In this document: piece by piece, positions 1-11,415 of the stretch | How positions within the stretch are numbered: position 1 is the stretch's first letter | How the letters are laid out: the number at the start of each line of letters is the position of its first letter | Source: Sipunculus nudus | Lineage: Eukaryota > Annelida > Sipuncula > Golfingiida > Sipunculidae | NCBI GenBank assembly: GCA_026874595.1 | Contig: CM049322.1 | Location: forward strand, 39,238,840 to 39,302,839 | Direction of reading: 5' to 3' | Length of the DNA stretch: 64,000 nucleotides | Translations under genes and position numbers: made by a program | Notes under the pieces: generated by a model | Seen by the model: only the letters and a program-made list of their open reading frames with translations | Database searches by the model: none | What the model was told of the DNA's origin: nothing

Positions 1-1476
1 TGGATATTTTTTTTAATATTTCGATTTTAACATGTTTGCCTTAATTATAGTTTCCCTTTGAAAACCGCTTGTCACCACCCGTCATGTCTGGCAAAATATT
101 AATGAATTCTAATTAATCAATTCACATAAACAGAACCCAAGTCGTACCAGTGAAGCTCGTCAGTAACGAACAGATACACGTTAAAATGACACCAAATGCA
201 TACTTTTTGGTAAATACTACAAACACATAAGCTGAATGAGTAATGAGACGCCATGTTTGATTTATTAAACCTGTCAGATCACAGGGAAGTGTAAAGAATG
301 TCGTAAAATGTATACTGAAGAGAGTCGAGAATGTCGTAAAATGTACAACTAGGATTTTATGACCATATATTTTTTTTCCTGTCTCTACATACGTACCTTT
401 CTGTAAAAAGTTTTTACTAAAAACGTCAGGCTTCCCTGATATTGAAATGGAGAAAACATGCTTTACTATAAGAGGCTATATATAAAAATGGATGATATAT
501 ATTGGTTGCGAGGACACGGCTGCGGTGCGCTTGCTATGCTGGAGTTGTTAGCATGATAAGCAAACTTCAAATGTTATTTATATTTAAATAATATTTATTG
601 CCTCCATGTAATATTGCGAACGTACATCTCAAGGCATTTTACCATTCATATTTAGTATACATATATTTATATTCTGAATCATTTAAACTGGACTTTCTTG
701 TTCAGTAAAACTGTCTTCCTTTTCTGATAACATGTCTTCAACATTTTAACAGAACTAAATAAGGTATGTAGTTTTTACGATCTATGTCGTTCTATTATTT
801 ATAGTATACATAGTATTCAATATGCAACGTATCAAAGTTGGTTGCAGTTATCTTCACATACATAATTAATCATTACGCATAGTTTATTACAAAGCATTAT
901 TAGAAGATGGATGTCGCGAAAATGGTAAGTCAGAACAGTTGAACATAGAGAATAAGAAATTGAAAAATCAACAGAAAAATAATTGGTCAGAGAAAGAGAA
1001 AAAAAACCGCATGTATTATATAACTGAAGTCTTTAGTATGATAAATATAACTTTATAATATTGTTATGTCGTCAATTTATCAATATTGGTAAGCAATTGG
1101 ACAGCACTTTTATTTTGGTTATCAATTTAAGATGAGTTTTCTTTGGGTTCAAATTCGTCCAAAGCAGAAATTTTGGCACAAGTTTAGTCCTCAGTCACAG
1201 GTTTGCACCTGATATTTATTTTTGACCTTGGACTTATTCTCAAAGCCGTTCACTCCGTGCATAAGGCCGCAGATTCTCCATTATCGCCCACGTCTGTCCT
1301 CGTTTTCCCAAGCTTTCAAACAATAGCTGAAATTTAGCGGTGGGAGGCCTGTCAGGCATCTATTACAATCGCTCCGCCATTGTATACATCTTGTTGTAGG
1401 TATGTATTTCATGCAATCTATATTTTTTTTCGTATAGACTCTACGCTCCATAAGCAGCGGTTACTCTCAGGCGCGT
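1..1476. other. AT-rich noncoding DNA
   Basis: No gene or RNA recognised. The stretch 1140-1380 is less AT-rich and of higher complexity, with the 11-bp palindrome GCCTGTCAGGC near 1350. Otherwise featureless. Confidence 0.6.
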
Positions 1477-1770
1477 CAATATAGGGGTGGGTAGGGTGGT
1501 ATATACGACCCCCCAAATTTTTGCATAGGGGGGGTGGGGGATGATCTATGTAATCATACCCCCTGAAAATCAAAGAATAATATTTATATATTGGATATGA
1601 AATATATCATAATTAGAATTATGCACTTTAGTTCAATTTCTGAGTTTAATATGAAATAATCTATATCTAAACCTGCTTTAGAATTAACATATACTGGAAA
1701 CAGAATACTTTATTTTCTAAAACCTTATACTTAATTGTAATATATTTAAATGTTTCACACAGACAATACA

Positions 1771-1775
<5 letters not shown>
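1477..1775 (+). repeat. Dispersed repeat family A, copy 1
   Basis: Body shared with copies at 3538-3975 and 46187-46470: a G- or C-run, then blocks reading AATAATATTTATATATTG, GTTCAATTT-TGAGTTTA, TGAAATA and TTTAGAATTA, ACTGGAAAC and ATACTTAATTGTAATATATT. Similarity by eye is about 80-85 percent. This copy is followed directly by the microsatellite at 1776. Confidence 0.75.
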
Positions 1776-1823
<48 letters not shown>

Positions 1824-1843
1824 GTGTGTGTCTGTGTGTGTGT
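1776..1843. repeat. (TA)n/(TG)n microsatellite
   Basis: About 45 bp of TA repeats followed by TG repeats with one interruption. ORFs crossing it are low-complexity artefacts. Confidence 0.97.
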
Positions 1844-2433
1844 TTGCTTCACTCTAACTGCTGCACGAAACCGCGGTTGTCCGTCAGGTTTTGGCCACCA
1901 GGCGGTGCTGTCTCTGTGGAATTCCCTCCTGCGTAATATTTAACAACCCCCCGTTGGTATACACTGGTTGCAAATGGAACCTTTCAGGACAATCTCTATA
2001 CTAACTTGTAGGTGTGATCTGGTGTCAATTTATTATCCCCCACTATTTGCAAATTTCCCTGTCTTGCAGTGGCGCACGACTAGCTCGGCATGGGGCGCAG
2101 TGATCGTTGTTTACACACTGAACAAATCAGTTGTTACTTTACCCCAGCTTCGGTTTGGTTGCTTGCCAAACCTGAAAAACTCTTCCATTCTCACAGCGTG
2201 TGAATGGAAGGTCACCGGGTGGTCACACGCTGTGTTCAGAGCGTATAAAGACTAGCGCCTTAGACACAGAGTATAGGAAAACCAGTGTCAGGAGTTCTCC
2301 TATTGCAAATTTTAAACAAAATTCGATTTTACAAAGTTTTCCATAAATCACGTGTTTGACAGACTCATGATCCGTAAACTTGATGCAAATAGTTGTATAT
2401 GTATCTATACACGCATATTTATGTATGTGTATG
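1844..2433. other. Noncoding DNA with a short hairpin
   Basis: The stretch from 2069 begins CAGTGGCGCAC, which resembles hAT-type element ends. It includes the hairpin at 2192-2234. No gene recognised; the 95-codon ORF here has no family features. Confidence 0.5.
2192..2234. repeat. 12-bp perfect inverted repeat
   Basis: Arms CACAGCGTGTGA (2192-2203) and TCACACGCTGTG (2223-2234) are perfectly complementary across a 19-bp loop. Confidence 0.85.

Positions 2434-2480
<47 letters not shown>
2434..2480. repeat. (TA)n microsatellite
   Basis: Uninterrupted TA dinucleotides over about 45 bp. Confidence 0.97.
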
Positions 2481-2481
<1 letters not shown>

Positions 2482-2526
2482 CTACAAATTATCGGATGGA
2501 TTTGTAGAGCTTGTCATACATATGTT

Positions 2527-2533
2527 GTACCTA

Positions 2534-2582
<49 letters not shown>

Positions 2583-2626
2583 GGTATATATATTATATAT
2601 ATAATATATATAATAAAATATATATA

Positions 2627-2678
<52 letters not shown>

Positions 2679-2685
2679 GAGGTAC
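2527..2685. repeat. Large palindrome built from (CT)n(AT)n...(AT)n(AG)n
   Basis: The left arm runs GTACCTA then (CT)n then (AT)n. The right arm is (AT)n, (AG)n, then ATAGGAGGTAC. The unique GTACCT/AGGTAC ends show that the arms are mirror-complementary beyond the simple repeats, giving a potential hairpin or cruciform of about 159 bp. Confidence 0.85.
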
Positions 2686-2686
2686 A

Positions 2687-3537
2687 CATTCGTCGGAGTT
2701 GGGTAATAGTTTCTAATAGTTGGGCAAGAGTCTCGTGTCGCAAATTGATGCCCTTTTCTTAACTCCTGACTCCCCTGTACGTTAAAGTTCCTTTGAGGAT
2801 TTATTCGATCACAACTATGCTGCGCAGGGTCACGTGACTCACACGTTGTCAAATATACGAAATGAAATTACTTCTAGGCATTCCATTGGGACTTCCAAAT
2901 ATGGTTATCTCGTGACAAACTGCGCCAACCTCATGCTAACAATTTGTCATGATTCGGGATGTGTTAACATCGTCACAAGGTCGTCTGCTCCTCGTGTAGG
3001 CATGGCAACCGGTATGGTGAGGCGAGAATGAAATTCCATGGCAACTGTTTTCCGAGATATTGAAAAGACCATCCTTGACATTTTGCGTTTAAACATTTTA
3101 TATGTTTCTTTATTGCACACAAGCACTGTTTTCCAAATAGTTTTATAATAATTGGATCTTGTGTATTCAAGTTGTCAAGTAACCTACAAATAAACTTCTA
3201 AATCAGAGATTTTCGATAAATCAATTACATAGACACCTACTATTACCTGAATTTTTTCTTTCTTTTTCCAGTTTCATGGAAAGATAATATTTCTTTCCAC
3301 AACTTGTATAGTTACTGTTAAAAAACCAACGGCTACTACACTGCGACATTGTACTAGGTAATTTTCTCTGTCATTCTTTATTTTGTTATTATTAGCTGAG
3401 CGTGATTTAAAATAACTGTGGGGTGTGAAGTGTATTGCATATTACAACCATGGTGTTGTTATAAATATACTTCGATAATCAGTTTTCCACTATAACCTCA
3501 GTACCAACCTGTCATGTCTATGATGTAATAGAAATCA
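2687..3537. other. Noncoding DNA
   Basis: AT-rich sequence, no gene or repeat recognised. Confidence 0.5.
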
Positions 3538-3975
3538 AAACGTGGGGGGGGGGGGGGTATATATCCCCTCATTTTTTGGCAAGGGGGATGGTCAAGGTCA
3601 TAATCCAATTATAATTAAGATATTGCAAATAAAATATGTTAATCAACATAATTGTACCCTTGGTTCAATTTATGAGTTTACTATGAAATATTATACAAAA
3701 CCTGGTTTAGAATTAAATTAAACTGGAAACATAATACCTCATTTTCTAAAAATTTATACTTAATTGTAATATATTTGAAATGTGATTAAGTCTATATATT
3801 TGAAATGTGTCATACACATGCATATAAATTATAAATTTTTCATATATGTGTGTGTGTGTCTGTGTGTTTGTATGTGTCGTTGAATCAAAGTGCGTGTGAT
3901 GGTGTGTTTGTGAGGGTGTGTGTGTGCGAGCCCCCCCCCCCCCCAACCCTGGCAGATAAAATTACGCCACTGAGC
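3538..3975 (+). repeat. Dispersed repeat family A, copy 2, with one terminus
   Basis: The body matches copy 1 from 3595 to 3810 after a G14 run. It continues through TG-rich DNA (3846-3927) and a C-run and ends AATTACGCCACTGA. Read in reverse that end is TCAGTGGCGTAATT, the CAGNGGCGTA type of end common in hAT-like elements. No transposase is present, so it would be non-autonomous. Confidence 0.7.
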
Positions 3976-4994
3976 TGGACCATTTCGGTGTTCTGACATT
4001 ACCAGCGTCAGAGTTCCCTTACATCTTGTATCGAGGAACGCTCCATACCACTTTATATGGGTGAACATTTTTTTGTCATTTATCACGCCTCATACGCTGT
4101 CACGTGACATGAAAAATACCAACTGTTAGCTTTTTAGTCTGCCATTTTCCGCCATTGCCGCGAACCAACCTTCCGAATTACGATAAACGGTAGCCAAGTG
4201 ACCCGACACGCTTCAGTGACCTCCCGGCCAATAAACATCAAAGCTATCACTGCATTATGTATTTCGAACAACTAAAACTAGAGATCATAGTGCCAGTTCA
4301 AAAATTTGTCTGGAAGTGCACATGAGCATAAACAATGATTTTTATATTAGCTGACGTGTATGCAAGCTTACCAAGTGATCAAAGTGTCAACCCGTATCAT
4401 GCAAAAACAAATAAGGCCTATAGTTGTTTTCCACTCGGTTTACCTAATCTTAATGACTGAAATAATTCAGGATACCTTACCTTGCACGCACGAATGGATG
4501 TATTCCCGCTCTACTAATCAGATACACCATTGATCTTTTTGACATTCAGGCGAGGTGGCTCTCGGTGGTTTTATTGAATGTGGTACAGACGGGGCTTTTG
4601 AAGATATGAGGGAACATGTAATAAAAATGTCAAGCTCTACATATAAAGGGCAAGTATTTCAATATCCTACAGTTTTTCCGTGACACAAATATGAGAAGCG
4701 TCCATACTAGACTATTCCAAATACAAAGAAGGTACTGGATGATGCTACAGAAAAATACTGTATCGTCGGTTCCACTTTGTTATGGATGTTTGGTCGCTAT
4801 AAGTTCACCAGTCTCTTAACTTTCAGAGGGCTATGGAATTACGAAGTTTGTTTAATATCTTCTGTTGGAATGAAATTCTGCAATGGGGATACATATTTGA
4901 CGTTTTTTTTACTTTTCACCCACTATAAATTTGTATAAATTTTTAAATGTATTTTAAATATTCATTATCAGGTTTGATCTTTATGACGTTTCTC
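3976..4994. other. Noncoding DNA
   Basis: No gene recognised. The 4100-4260 part is of higher complexity and contains the E-box-like GTCACGTGAC near 4100. Confidence 0.5.
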
Positions 4995-5205
4995 GGTATT
5001 ATATCACAGCAATGGGGATGATTAGACCCCCAGGACCCGCAGGTGCGGTAGACACCGAGCCTGATGACACCAGGATATAAAAAAAAATGACAGTAAGCGA
5101 GGGCTACTGTCACGTAGTCCCAAACCGGAATGGAAACTGCAGTTGTAAATACTTGTTAAAGAATAATATAACACAGCATTGAAAAATGGTGCGGTTACCT
5201 CCACA
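4995..5205 (-). repeat. Dispersed repeat family G, copy 1
   Basis: The reverse complement shares TATCCTGGTGTCA, GTGTCTAC-GCACCTGC-GGTCCTG and TAATCAT-CCCA with the plus-strand copy at 54160-54375. Two copies of a moderately diverged dispersed element, type unknown. Confidence 0.7.
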
Positions 5206-5347
5206 AAAAAGACTAAACAAATTCCGCCAGAAAATTTAATCGCCCATGGATTTTCATAAACCGTTGATTAAGCGACCTCGGTTGGCGGCCGATGCTCAAA
5301 TCTTAGGTAGGCTTCCGCGGATTGATGGTCGACCACAAAATGTATTA

Positions 5348-5412
5348 TTGACTCGAGCTCAAGTCCAGGCTTGAGTTCTCCTTCGAAGTCCAACGTTTGA
5401 GCCACTGGCCTA
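5348..5412 (-). repeat. tRNA-like SINE module
   Basis: The reverse complement has an A-box-like GGCCAGTGGCTCAAACGTTG, an anticodon-arm-like GGACTTCGAAGG and a B-box-like GAGCTCGAGTC at tRNA-like spacing. Cloverleaf pairing is poor, so it is a SINE relic rather than a tRNA gene. Confidence 0.55.
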
Positions 5413-6439
5413 CGTTTTATCCCTTAAAAAAACAAATTTGACCTGGTTGATGAAATGGTGTATGTTTGAGAAGACATTTATTTTATATACACAAGCAAAT
5501 ATGGTGGTACCCGTTTTGCAAAGGTAAGAGAAACATTTGGCTCTGAAGAATTATAGTACTGGGTCTATGGAAAGACAAGAGGAATGAAATTTTTAAGCAA
5601 ATTATACGTAAAATGTCGAAACTGATGATGTAAGTAGTTTTGACTAATGTTATTTTATGATAAGTTTTTACAACTCGTGCTTTGATTTGTCTATTTACGA
5701 GTTTTAGGTTCTGCAGAAACAATTGAATCCATAGATCTTTGGTAATTTCATCGGAGGGAGGCCATTTGGAGTCAATGCGGACTCCGACTAAATTGATTCC
5801 AAGATGACCCTCAGATGACCTGGGACAGTCTTGTTGGTTTAAGAAAAAATTTCAGCTTCATTCAATCAGAATTTATTTTAGGGTGAAATGAAATGACACT
5901 GAGTTCATTTGGAAAAGTAAATTAAACTCGTTTTGTAAAACCTCTAAGGTGATCTTGCTGGCATAGCTATTAATCTTCGCTAAACGTCGGCCTTGGTCTA
6001 TCACTGGGTTTCGGGATTACGTACTAAAATCTACCTTATTTTATGACCTGGGGCACTTTTTCCATCTGGAAGATTCAGGCAATTTTACTCAAGAACAAAT
6101 AACCATGCAAATAACCTCGGGCGTAATAAATCTGTCTCTTTTTAGCCAAGAATGTTAACTATAAGACTCGGGAAGTTATCAATCAAAGACGATTGCTTCC
6201 AAAAACACCTTCGTGTAGTCATTTAATAATTTTTGCTCAGGAGCATTATACTGAGGATGTCTGTTTTTTTTTATTTTTGTGACAATATAAGTAAAATGCA
6301 ATTCCCATTTATCAAAAAGCAGTTAGTCAAAAGGTTGACAGTTGCCAAACAAGCTGAATAAAAAATAATTAAATAATTTAAGAAATTTAGTTTCTATTGG
6401 TAGTTTTGTTTCTTTAGTAAGGAGGCTTTAATTGTATTT
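5413..6439. other. Noncoding DNA
   Basis: Unique AT-rich sequence. No gene or repeat recognised. Confidence 0.5.
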
Positions 6440-6915
6440 TTGTGCCACTGTTGGTATTTTCAGGGTATTGGATTCCTTGTATATTTGTAATATGCTCTAT
6501 ATTTCAACTAAGTCAAGGATTAATGTAAGGTCCTCTTTATTTAAAAATCCTAGGGAGGTCTTAGTTTGGTACACATTTGTATGATCCTCAATATTTAAAA
6601 TATCTCGGGAGATAACTTAGTAATGTATATTTGTACGATACTCTAAATTTAAAAATCTCTGGAGTTCATTGACTTACATATATTTTTAATGTGATCTGTA
6701 TTACAAAACAGGTCCCGGGAGGTCTAAATTTTAAAAATCTCTAGAGCACAATGACTTATTTACATTTGTTAAATACTCAGTATTTAAAAAGAATCCCGCT
6801 AGGGCAGTGGGTCATTTATGACTCGGGGGTCAAAGTTAAATGTAGATTTGTAAAAAGCTCTAAATTTTAAAACTTTCCGGGGTCAATGAGTTATATTTTT
6901 TTTGTAAAATGCACT
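6440..6915 (+). repeat. Degenerate ~70-bp minisatellite, left part
   Basis: Repeating pattern of (G)GGAGGTC or GGGGTCA, then AATGACTTA-AT, ATTTGTAAGATGCTCT, then AATTTAAAAATCTC. At least six decayed units with variable spacing. The array resumes at 7718 after an inserted element. Confidence 0.7.
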
Positions 6916-7713
6916 TGTTACAGAATCTAATTTCAATAGATCGCGTAGTCGTGACGACCATAAATATGTTTATGGAGATAAAAAAAAATTAGATTCTGTA
7001 ACATTAGGCAGCGTGAAATGTCTAGGGGAATGAATAAAGAAGTCAATGGTTTTTTGTTAGCAAATAATTATAATTCTTTTTAAAACAACCCTTTTATTAC
7101 AATACACTAAATCAATACAATTACACAGTATAACAACAGTACAACAGCAAATCAATACAATTTCACAGTATAATAAATAAGGGTACAGTACCTATATACT
7201 ACCACTGTCACAGCGACAACAAGTCCATTAAAATGTATAATCCAGATGAACAGTTCACATAATTCTTCTCAGAGAAAAATAGTCCAATTCAATCACAAAA
7301 TCAATCTGTTGTAATCCAAAAGTGAAGTTCTTGTAATAATCCCGAAAGCAAACTGGAGACAGGCCGCACTATATCTGCATAGAGTTCGTGGAATCCCTGA
7401 CACTACTGCAATTATGGGATAGGTCAAAACTGACTCACACTCTTCCGTGTCCGCTGGAATATTTCTCTCTCCTCTCCTCAGCTCTAAAACACAGCGCCTA
7501 TTTATAACCTTTTATCCGAACATTCTAGAAACTTCTATTTCACAATCCCAAAGAACCCAACAATACATAATACACGACCAAAGAACATTACAAGACACGC
7601 GCTCATAGACACCGCACGTGGGCCGGCCAGGCTCGGGCGTCTCCCATGGCGTCGGACAATGCTAGCGCTACACAGACACATGCAAGACTGCTGCACAGAA
7701 GAGACATCTGTAC
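6916..7713 (-). mobile_element. Solo-LTR-like element, minus orientation
   Basis: Read on the minus strand it starts near TACAGATGTC and ends GATTCTGTAACA. A TATA-like GGTTATAAATAGGC lies at about 7497-7510 and an AATAAAAGGG polyadenylation signal at about 7091-7100, in the promoter-then-polyA order of an LTR. The tetranucleotide CACT flanks both sides (6912-6915 and 7714-7717). Removing the insert restores the phase of the surrounding minisatellite. No internal gag/pol sequence, so a solo LTR is the simplest reading. The terminal TG at the 5' side is imperfect. Confidence 0.6.
6917..7002. repeat. 17-bp perfect inverted repeat at the LTR-like end
   Basis: GTTACAGAATCTAATTT (6917-6933) and its exact complement at 6986-7002. 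Between them are smaller palindromes GTCGTGACGAC and CATAAATATGTTTATG, giving a nested stem-loop of 86 bp. Confidence 0.88.
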
Positions 7714-7717
7714 CACT

Positions 7718-7990
7718 CTATATTAAGAAATCCCTAAAGGCACTGAGTAATGTTTATTTGTAGGATGCTCTGGATTTTAAGATATCGGAAGCTAGCTTAC
7801 TTTTGCAAGTTTCTCTATATTAAAAAAAAGATTCCGGGAGGACAATGATGAATATCCTTGAAACATGAGACAAGGCTGACGTATCCTTGACATTAAAAAC
7901 AAATGTCGTCTGGGTTTATTGACGGTTCGTCAGCTTGAGAAGAACAATTATAATGAACTCTGACATTAACAGGATAAATGTCTTATTCCC
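7718..7990 (+). repeat. Degenerate ~70-bp minisatellite, right part
   Basis: The same motif as at 6440 resumes: GAGTAATGTTTATTTGTAGG, ATGCTCTGGATTTTAAG, then GATTCCGGGAGGACAATGA and a weaker unit with TCCTTGACATTAAAAAC. Confidence 0.6.
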
Positions 7991-8284
7991 TTCCCTCGAG
8001 GCGGGCAATGAATTAAAGTCTGACTATATCCAACGATATACCAGGTCTGCCGAGTAAATGAGTTTATTTTCTGTACAAGGTAACTGTGCGCGCATCAACA
8101 GAGTTAATTGTGTATGTCTGGAAAATATTCCGGCAGCGTGACTGACTACATATAAAAGCATATAAATATATAAATGTTTTGAAGAAAATGTGTATCATCT
8201 GTTTAGTTAAAAGAAGGACTCTCTGAACAGATGACAGTATGCTCCCTGAAAAAAAGCTAATGAAAACTAGAAATATGCATTCTC
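7991..8284. other. Noncoding DNA
   Basis: Nothing recognised. Confidence 0.5.
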
Positions 8285-8668
8285 AGGAATGCAGGCCTCC
8301 GCCATGTGGGCGGTTCGTAAAGTGAGATACCATTAAAAATAAGTGTTTTCATTCACTTATTCGCCCATCTTCAAAGGTTTATCGTTGCATAAGTCCCCAA
8401 CAAGTGTTCGCAGTCAGTTATTCGGGCCATATTCACATGTTCACTTGTAAATGTTCCTGGAAGTCTTTCCTGTACCCGGATCATGAGCATGACTCACACC
8501 AAAATCTTATCAAGATTTTTTTTTTCGCCCATTCCCGAAATGCCCTGAACATTTCGTGGGATTCCTTTCATGGTTACGCGAGTTATGCTGTGAACAAATA
8601 CAAACACACATACACAAACACCACAAAACGAACGGGAATGAACGCATACTCTCCTGGCGGAGACAATT
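8285..8668 (-). repeat. LINE-tail/SINE-like repeat superfamily C, copy 1
   Basis: Plus-strand landmarks: GGAATGCAGGCCTCCGCCATG at the start; CGGATCATGAGCATGACTC, CACACCAAAATCTTATCAAG and GAGTTATGCTGTGAACAAA in the middle; CTCCTGGCGGAGACAATT at the end. Reversed, it starts CCTCCGCCAGGAG and ends GGAGGCCTGCATTCC, like the copy in the other orientation at 59641. I recall such sequences as widespread invertebrate RTE/SINE-type repeats. Confidence 0.7.
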
Positions 8669-9181
8669 AAAGGGACATAATAAGAAGCAATACTATACCT
8701 ATTCTTTCATACATTACCATTTTGATTGCTTTATACAAAGGTTTCCCAACAAAACAATCCCAGCACACAGTCTCAGTACCTCGCATATGGCTGTTTAACA
8801 CCTTGTTATGGCTCTGCGTGTTGGTAAACACAGTCCACGTGTGTCTGTTAACCATAATTAGGCCACGTGACCGGAGTTCCGAATATGAGCCACAACACGC
8901 GATGTTTCAGCCAGCGGGAGCATGTATTACAATTTATTTGGCAAGTCAATCAAGGCATCTCCTGATTGGCACCTGTTATGGCTCCGAGATGTACATAGCC
9001 CCATGTGTGCTCTGTTTATGTTAACACCTATGATCGCGCCCGGTCAACTGTTTATAACACTGGTTTACAAGAATAAGCAAACGGTTTTTAGGGCAATCTT
9101 TTGGCAGGTACTGATTTATCTCTAAGGGAAGGAGCTATTTTTCGTGTTAATTCAACATGCTTTATAGGCGATTGGGCCCCT
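8669..9181 (+). mobile_element. Dispersed element family E, copy 1
   Basis: Shares its whole length with 55866-56301: start AAAGGGACATAATAAG, middle AATCCCAGCACACAGTCTCA, GGCTGTTTAACACC, GTGACCGGAG and GATGTTTCAGCCAG, end TTTATAG-CGATTGGGCCCCT. The ends are weakly inverted (AAAGGG versus AGGGGCCCAAT reversed). Probably a non-autonomous element; class uncertain. ORFs inside are not conserved in frame. Confidence 0.75.
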
Positions 9182-9896
9182 CTAACTAGTAGAAACCGAT
9201 ACCCAGCTGCTATACAGTAGACGTCTGGGTGTTAGGTATATTGGGAAACTGAGGTTGATACGAATGGACCCCTGGGAGAAACATGCTCTGAAATTGAAGC
9301 TCTAAACTATTGGATGTACCTTTGATATTGCGCTACCTGCCGGCAAAGAATGACACTAGGTGTTCGGGTCGGTTATATTAACAAACAGATATAAATAATA
9401 AATATAAAAATTCTACCTTATCTGTAAAACTGAGCCATCTGCATGAAAATCTCGTTTATTTAATGTCGCCAATCAACTATCTTTTGAAGAGGAATTTATG
9501 TGATTCCTGGCTTCCTCTGTGAATATATTAATGAGCTAAGGGTAATTTTGGTTGTAAAAAGTTCTGATAAGGCCTTCTGGAAGGATGCATGAACTTGTTT
9601 ATCAATAACATGTTAGTTATCATAGCAATGCTGACAAGCGGGAAAAACATGTTACCCTAGGTGGTAGGTTGCATATATGCGGAAGCAGAAAGGTTACTTG
9701 TTGAAAAACGCCAGTTGCAAAGCCCTCGCTTTTCTGAATTCCTGCCAGATGCCTTTGTTGAATTTGTTTTGATATTTTGGCGGTCCCTTACATATCAACA
9801 CGTTGATATAAACCTAACAAGCAGCCTGCGTGCGGTGAAATCCACGTTTTCTTGCCTATTTCTGTGAAAGCTCCAAGTGATTACCTAGTTCATAAA
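9182..9896. other. Noncoding DNA
   Basis: No gene or repeat recognised apart from the family E end that follows at 9897. Confidence 0.5.
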
Positions 9897-9927
9897 AATA
9901 AGATATATAGGTGATTGGGCCCCTTTA
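9897..9927 (+). repeat. Family E terminus, isolated
   Basis: TATAGGTGATTGGGCCCCTT repeats the 3' end of the family E elements (TTTATAGGCGATTGGGCCCC at 9161-9180). The rest of the element could not be followed upstream. Confidence 0.6.
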
Positions 9928-10126
9928 AAATGGCATTTTTGGCAAAACTAGTAATAATGACGAAGAGGAGCCGAAGACAGAGATAATCATATGGCGCAAT
10001 GGGTATTCTCGTGGAAAAGGGATATTATATTATCGCCATTGCATTCTAAACACTCTGTCCTTCAAAATGCATTTCATTGTGACAGAAAGGCTCCGAGGAT
10101 GCTTATAAAATTGCAAGACGTTGAAA

Positions 10127-10174
10127 AACAAAACAATATTCTAATTAAGAAACAAAACAATATTCTAATTAAGA
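10127..10174. repeat. 24-bp exact tandem duplication
   Basis: AAACAAAACAATATTCTAAT followed by TAAG occurs twice in direct succession. Confidence 0.9.
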
Positions 10175-11089
10175 AATTTACATTCATTATTTCATTATAT
10201 AGAAATTAATATGACCTGATTTAAGAAAATTTGATTACTTAATTCATCAAATAAAGATTGAGTTAGCTAATTCAAGAAAATTAAGGTCAATTAATTAAAA
10301 CCTGATGCTGTAAACGAAGTTGTAGCAATTATTTGCTAGACGTACAGTCAAAAAATTCAATGATTTACGGTTTCTCACACTCTTTCGAATATGGCATAAA
10401 TCTTCTGTGAAAAACATAAACCTTACTGCGTAAACCGGATATCCGCTGACAAAGAACTGAGTCAGGAGTGAGCTGATCTCTTTTCGGGTTAATGTTTGAT
10501 TGTTCGGAGCGGTACAAACGGAAGGTAAATGTAATCACAGTGACTCTAATGGGTCCATGAAAGCTCTTCATATGGTTAAAACTGCACCTCAAACAAGGGA
10601 TACTCCATTTGCCGTTTCCATGTAGTAATTTATAGTATGTAAATTATAAATGATAGTGTGGATTTTAAATATTAGTTGACTTAAATATCATGTATATTTG
10701 TATTGAAAAGTGATTCATTAGATTTATCATGTCTGTAGCTCTGACATGCGTTAATATCAGGCATAATTGAAAAAAGTAACATAAGAAAATGAAAATAAAA
10801 CACGAGGTCCTTGAATAATATTGTATACAATGAGGTTTTTTGTTACGGTAGCATGTCCTTTTGTTCCTTAATAAAACATTTATATACATTGGTTCTTAAA
10901 TTTTATGGAAACTGATAGCCGATGAAACCCACAAAATTAAAACAGCCCTTAATATTTTCAAGTAAATTGGTTTCTGTATCCCGGCTGCCCGCTAAATGAT
11001 CCGCAACTTACACATAATTCTGCAGACTGCCTAACAAAAGTGTACATATATAGTGTGAGCAGAAATCCTCAATAACAGAAACCGGCTTT
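10175..11089. other. Noncoding DNA
   Basis: AT-rich, nothing recognised. Confidence 0.5.
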
Positions 11090-11415
11090 GGCAAAAAATT
11101 AAAGGTTTTTTTTTTCAGGCATCGCCCCGTCAATATTGACCCCCCCCCCCCCCCTCGGCATCAACAATTCTTATTTTTGATTTTCATCTTTCAAGAAGAT
11201 AAAATAATACCATTTTGACAAGATTTCCTTTGTTATGTAGTGCTTTTACCTGTTTAGCCAAAAAGAATGCTGTTATTTGCATGTTTTTCCCAGATCATAT
11301 GACATTTTTATCCAAAAAAAAAACAAAAGGGTAAAAATAAAATATCACTCGCCCGCACTGGTGTCTGAAATAAGCACCTGAACACCATACCTTTTTTTTT
11401 TATTTTTTTTTGTCC
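11090..11415 (-). mobile_element. MITE family F, copy 4 (reverse orientation)
   Basis: Left end GGCAAAAAATTAAAGG followed by TCAGGCATCGCCC; right end GCACCTGAACACCATACCTT plus a T-run and GTCC. Internal TGTAGTGCTTTTACCTGTTT is the reverse complement of the AAACAGGTGAAAGCACTACA block in the copies at 55.2, 58.1 and 63.2 kb, so this copy is inverted. A C-run interrupts it near 11140. Confidence 0.75.

Noticed and set aside
2393-2852. ORFs on both strands through the 2.5-kb microsatellite
   Set aside because: Tyr/Ile and Ser/Leu or Arg/Glu dipeptide runs that simply translate (TA)n, (CT)n and (GA)n.
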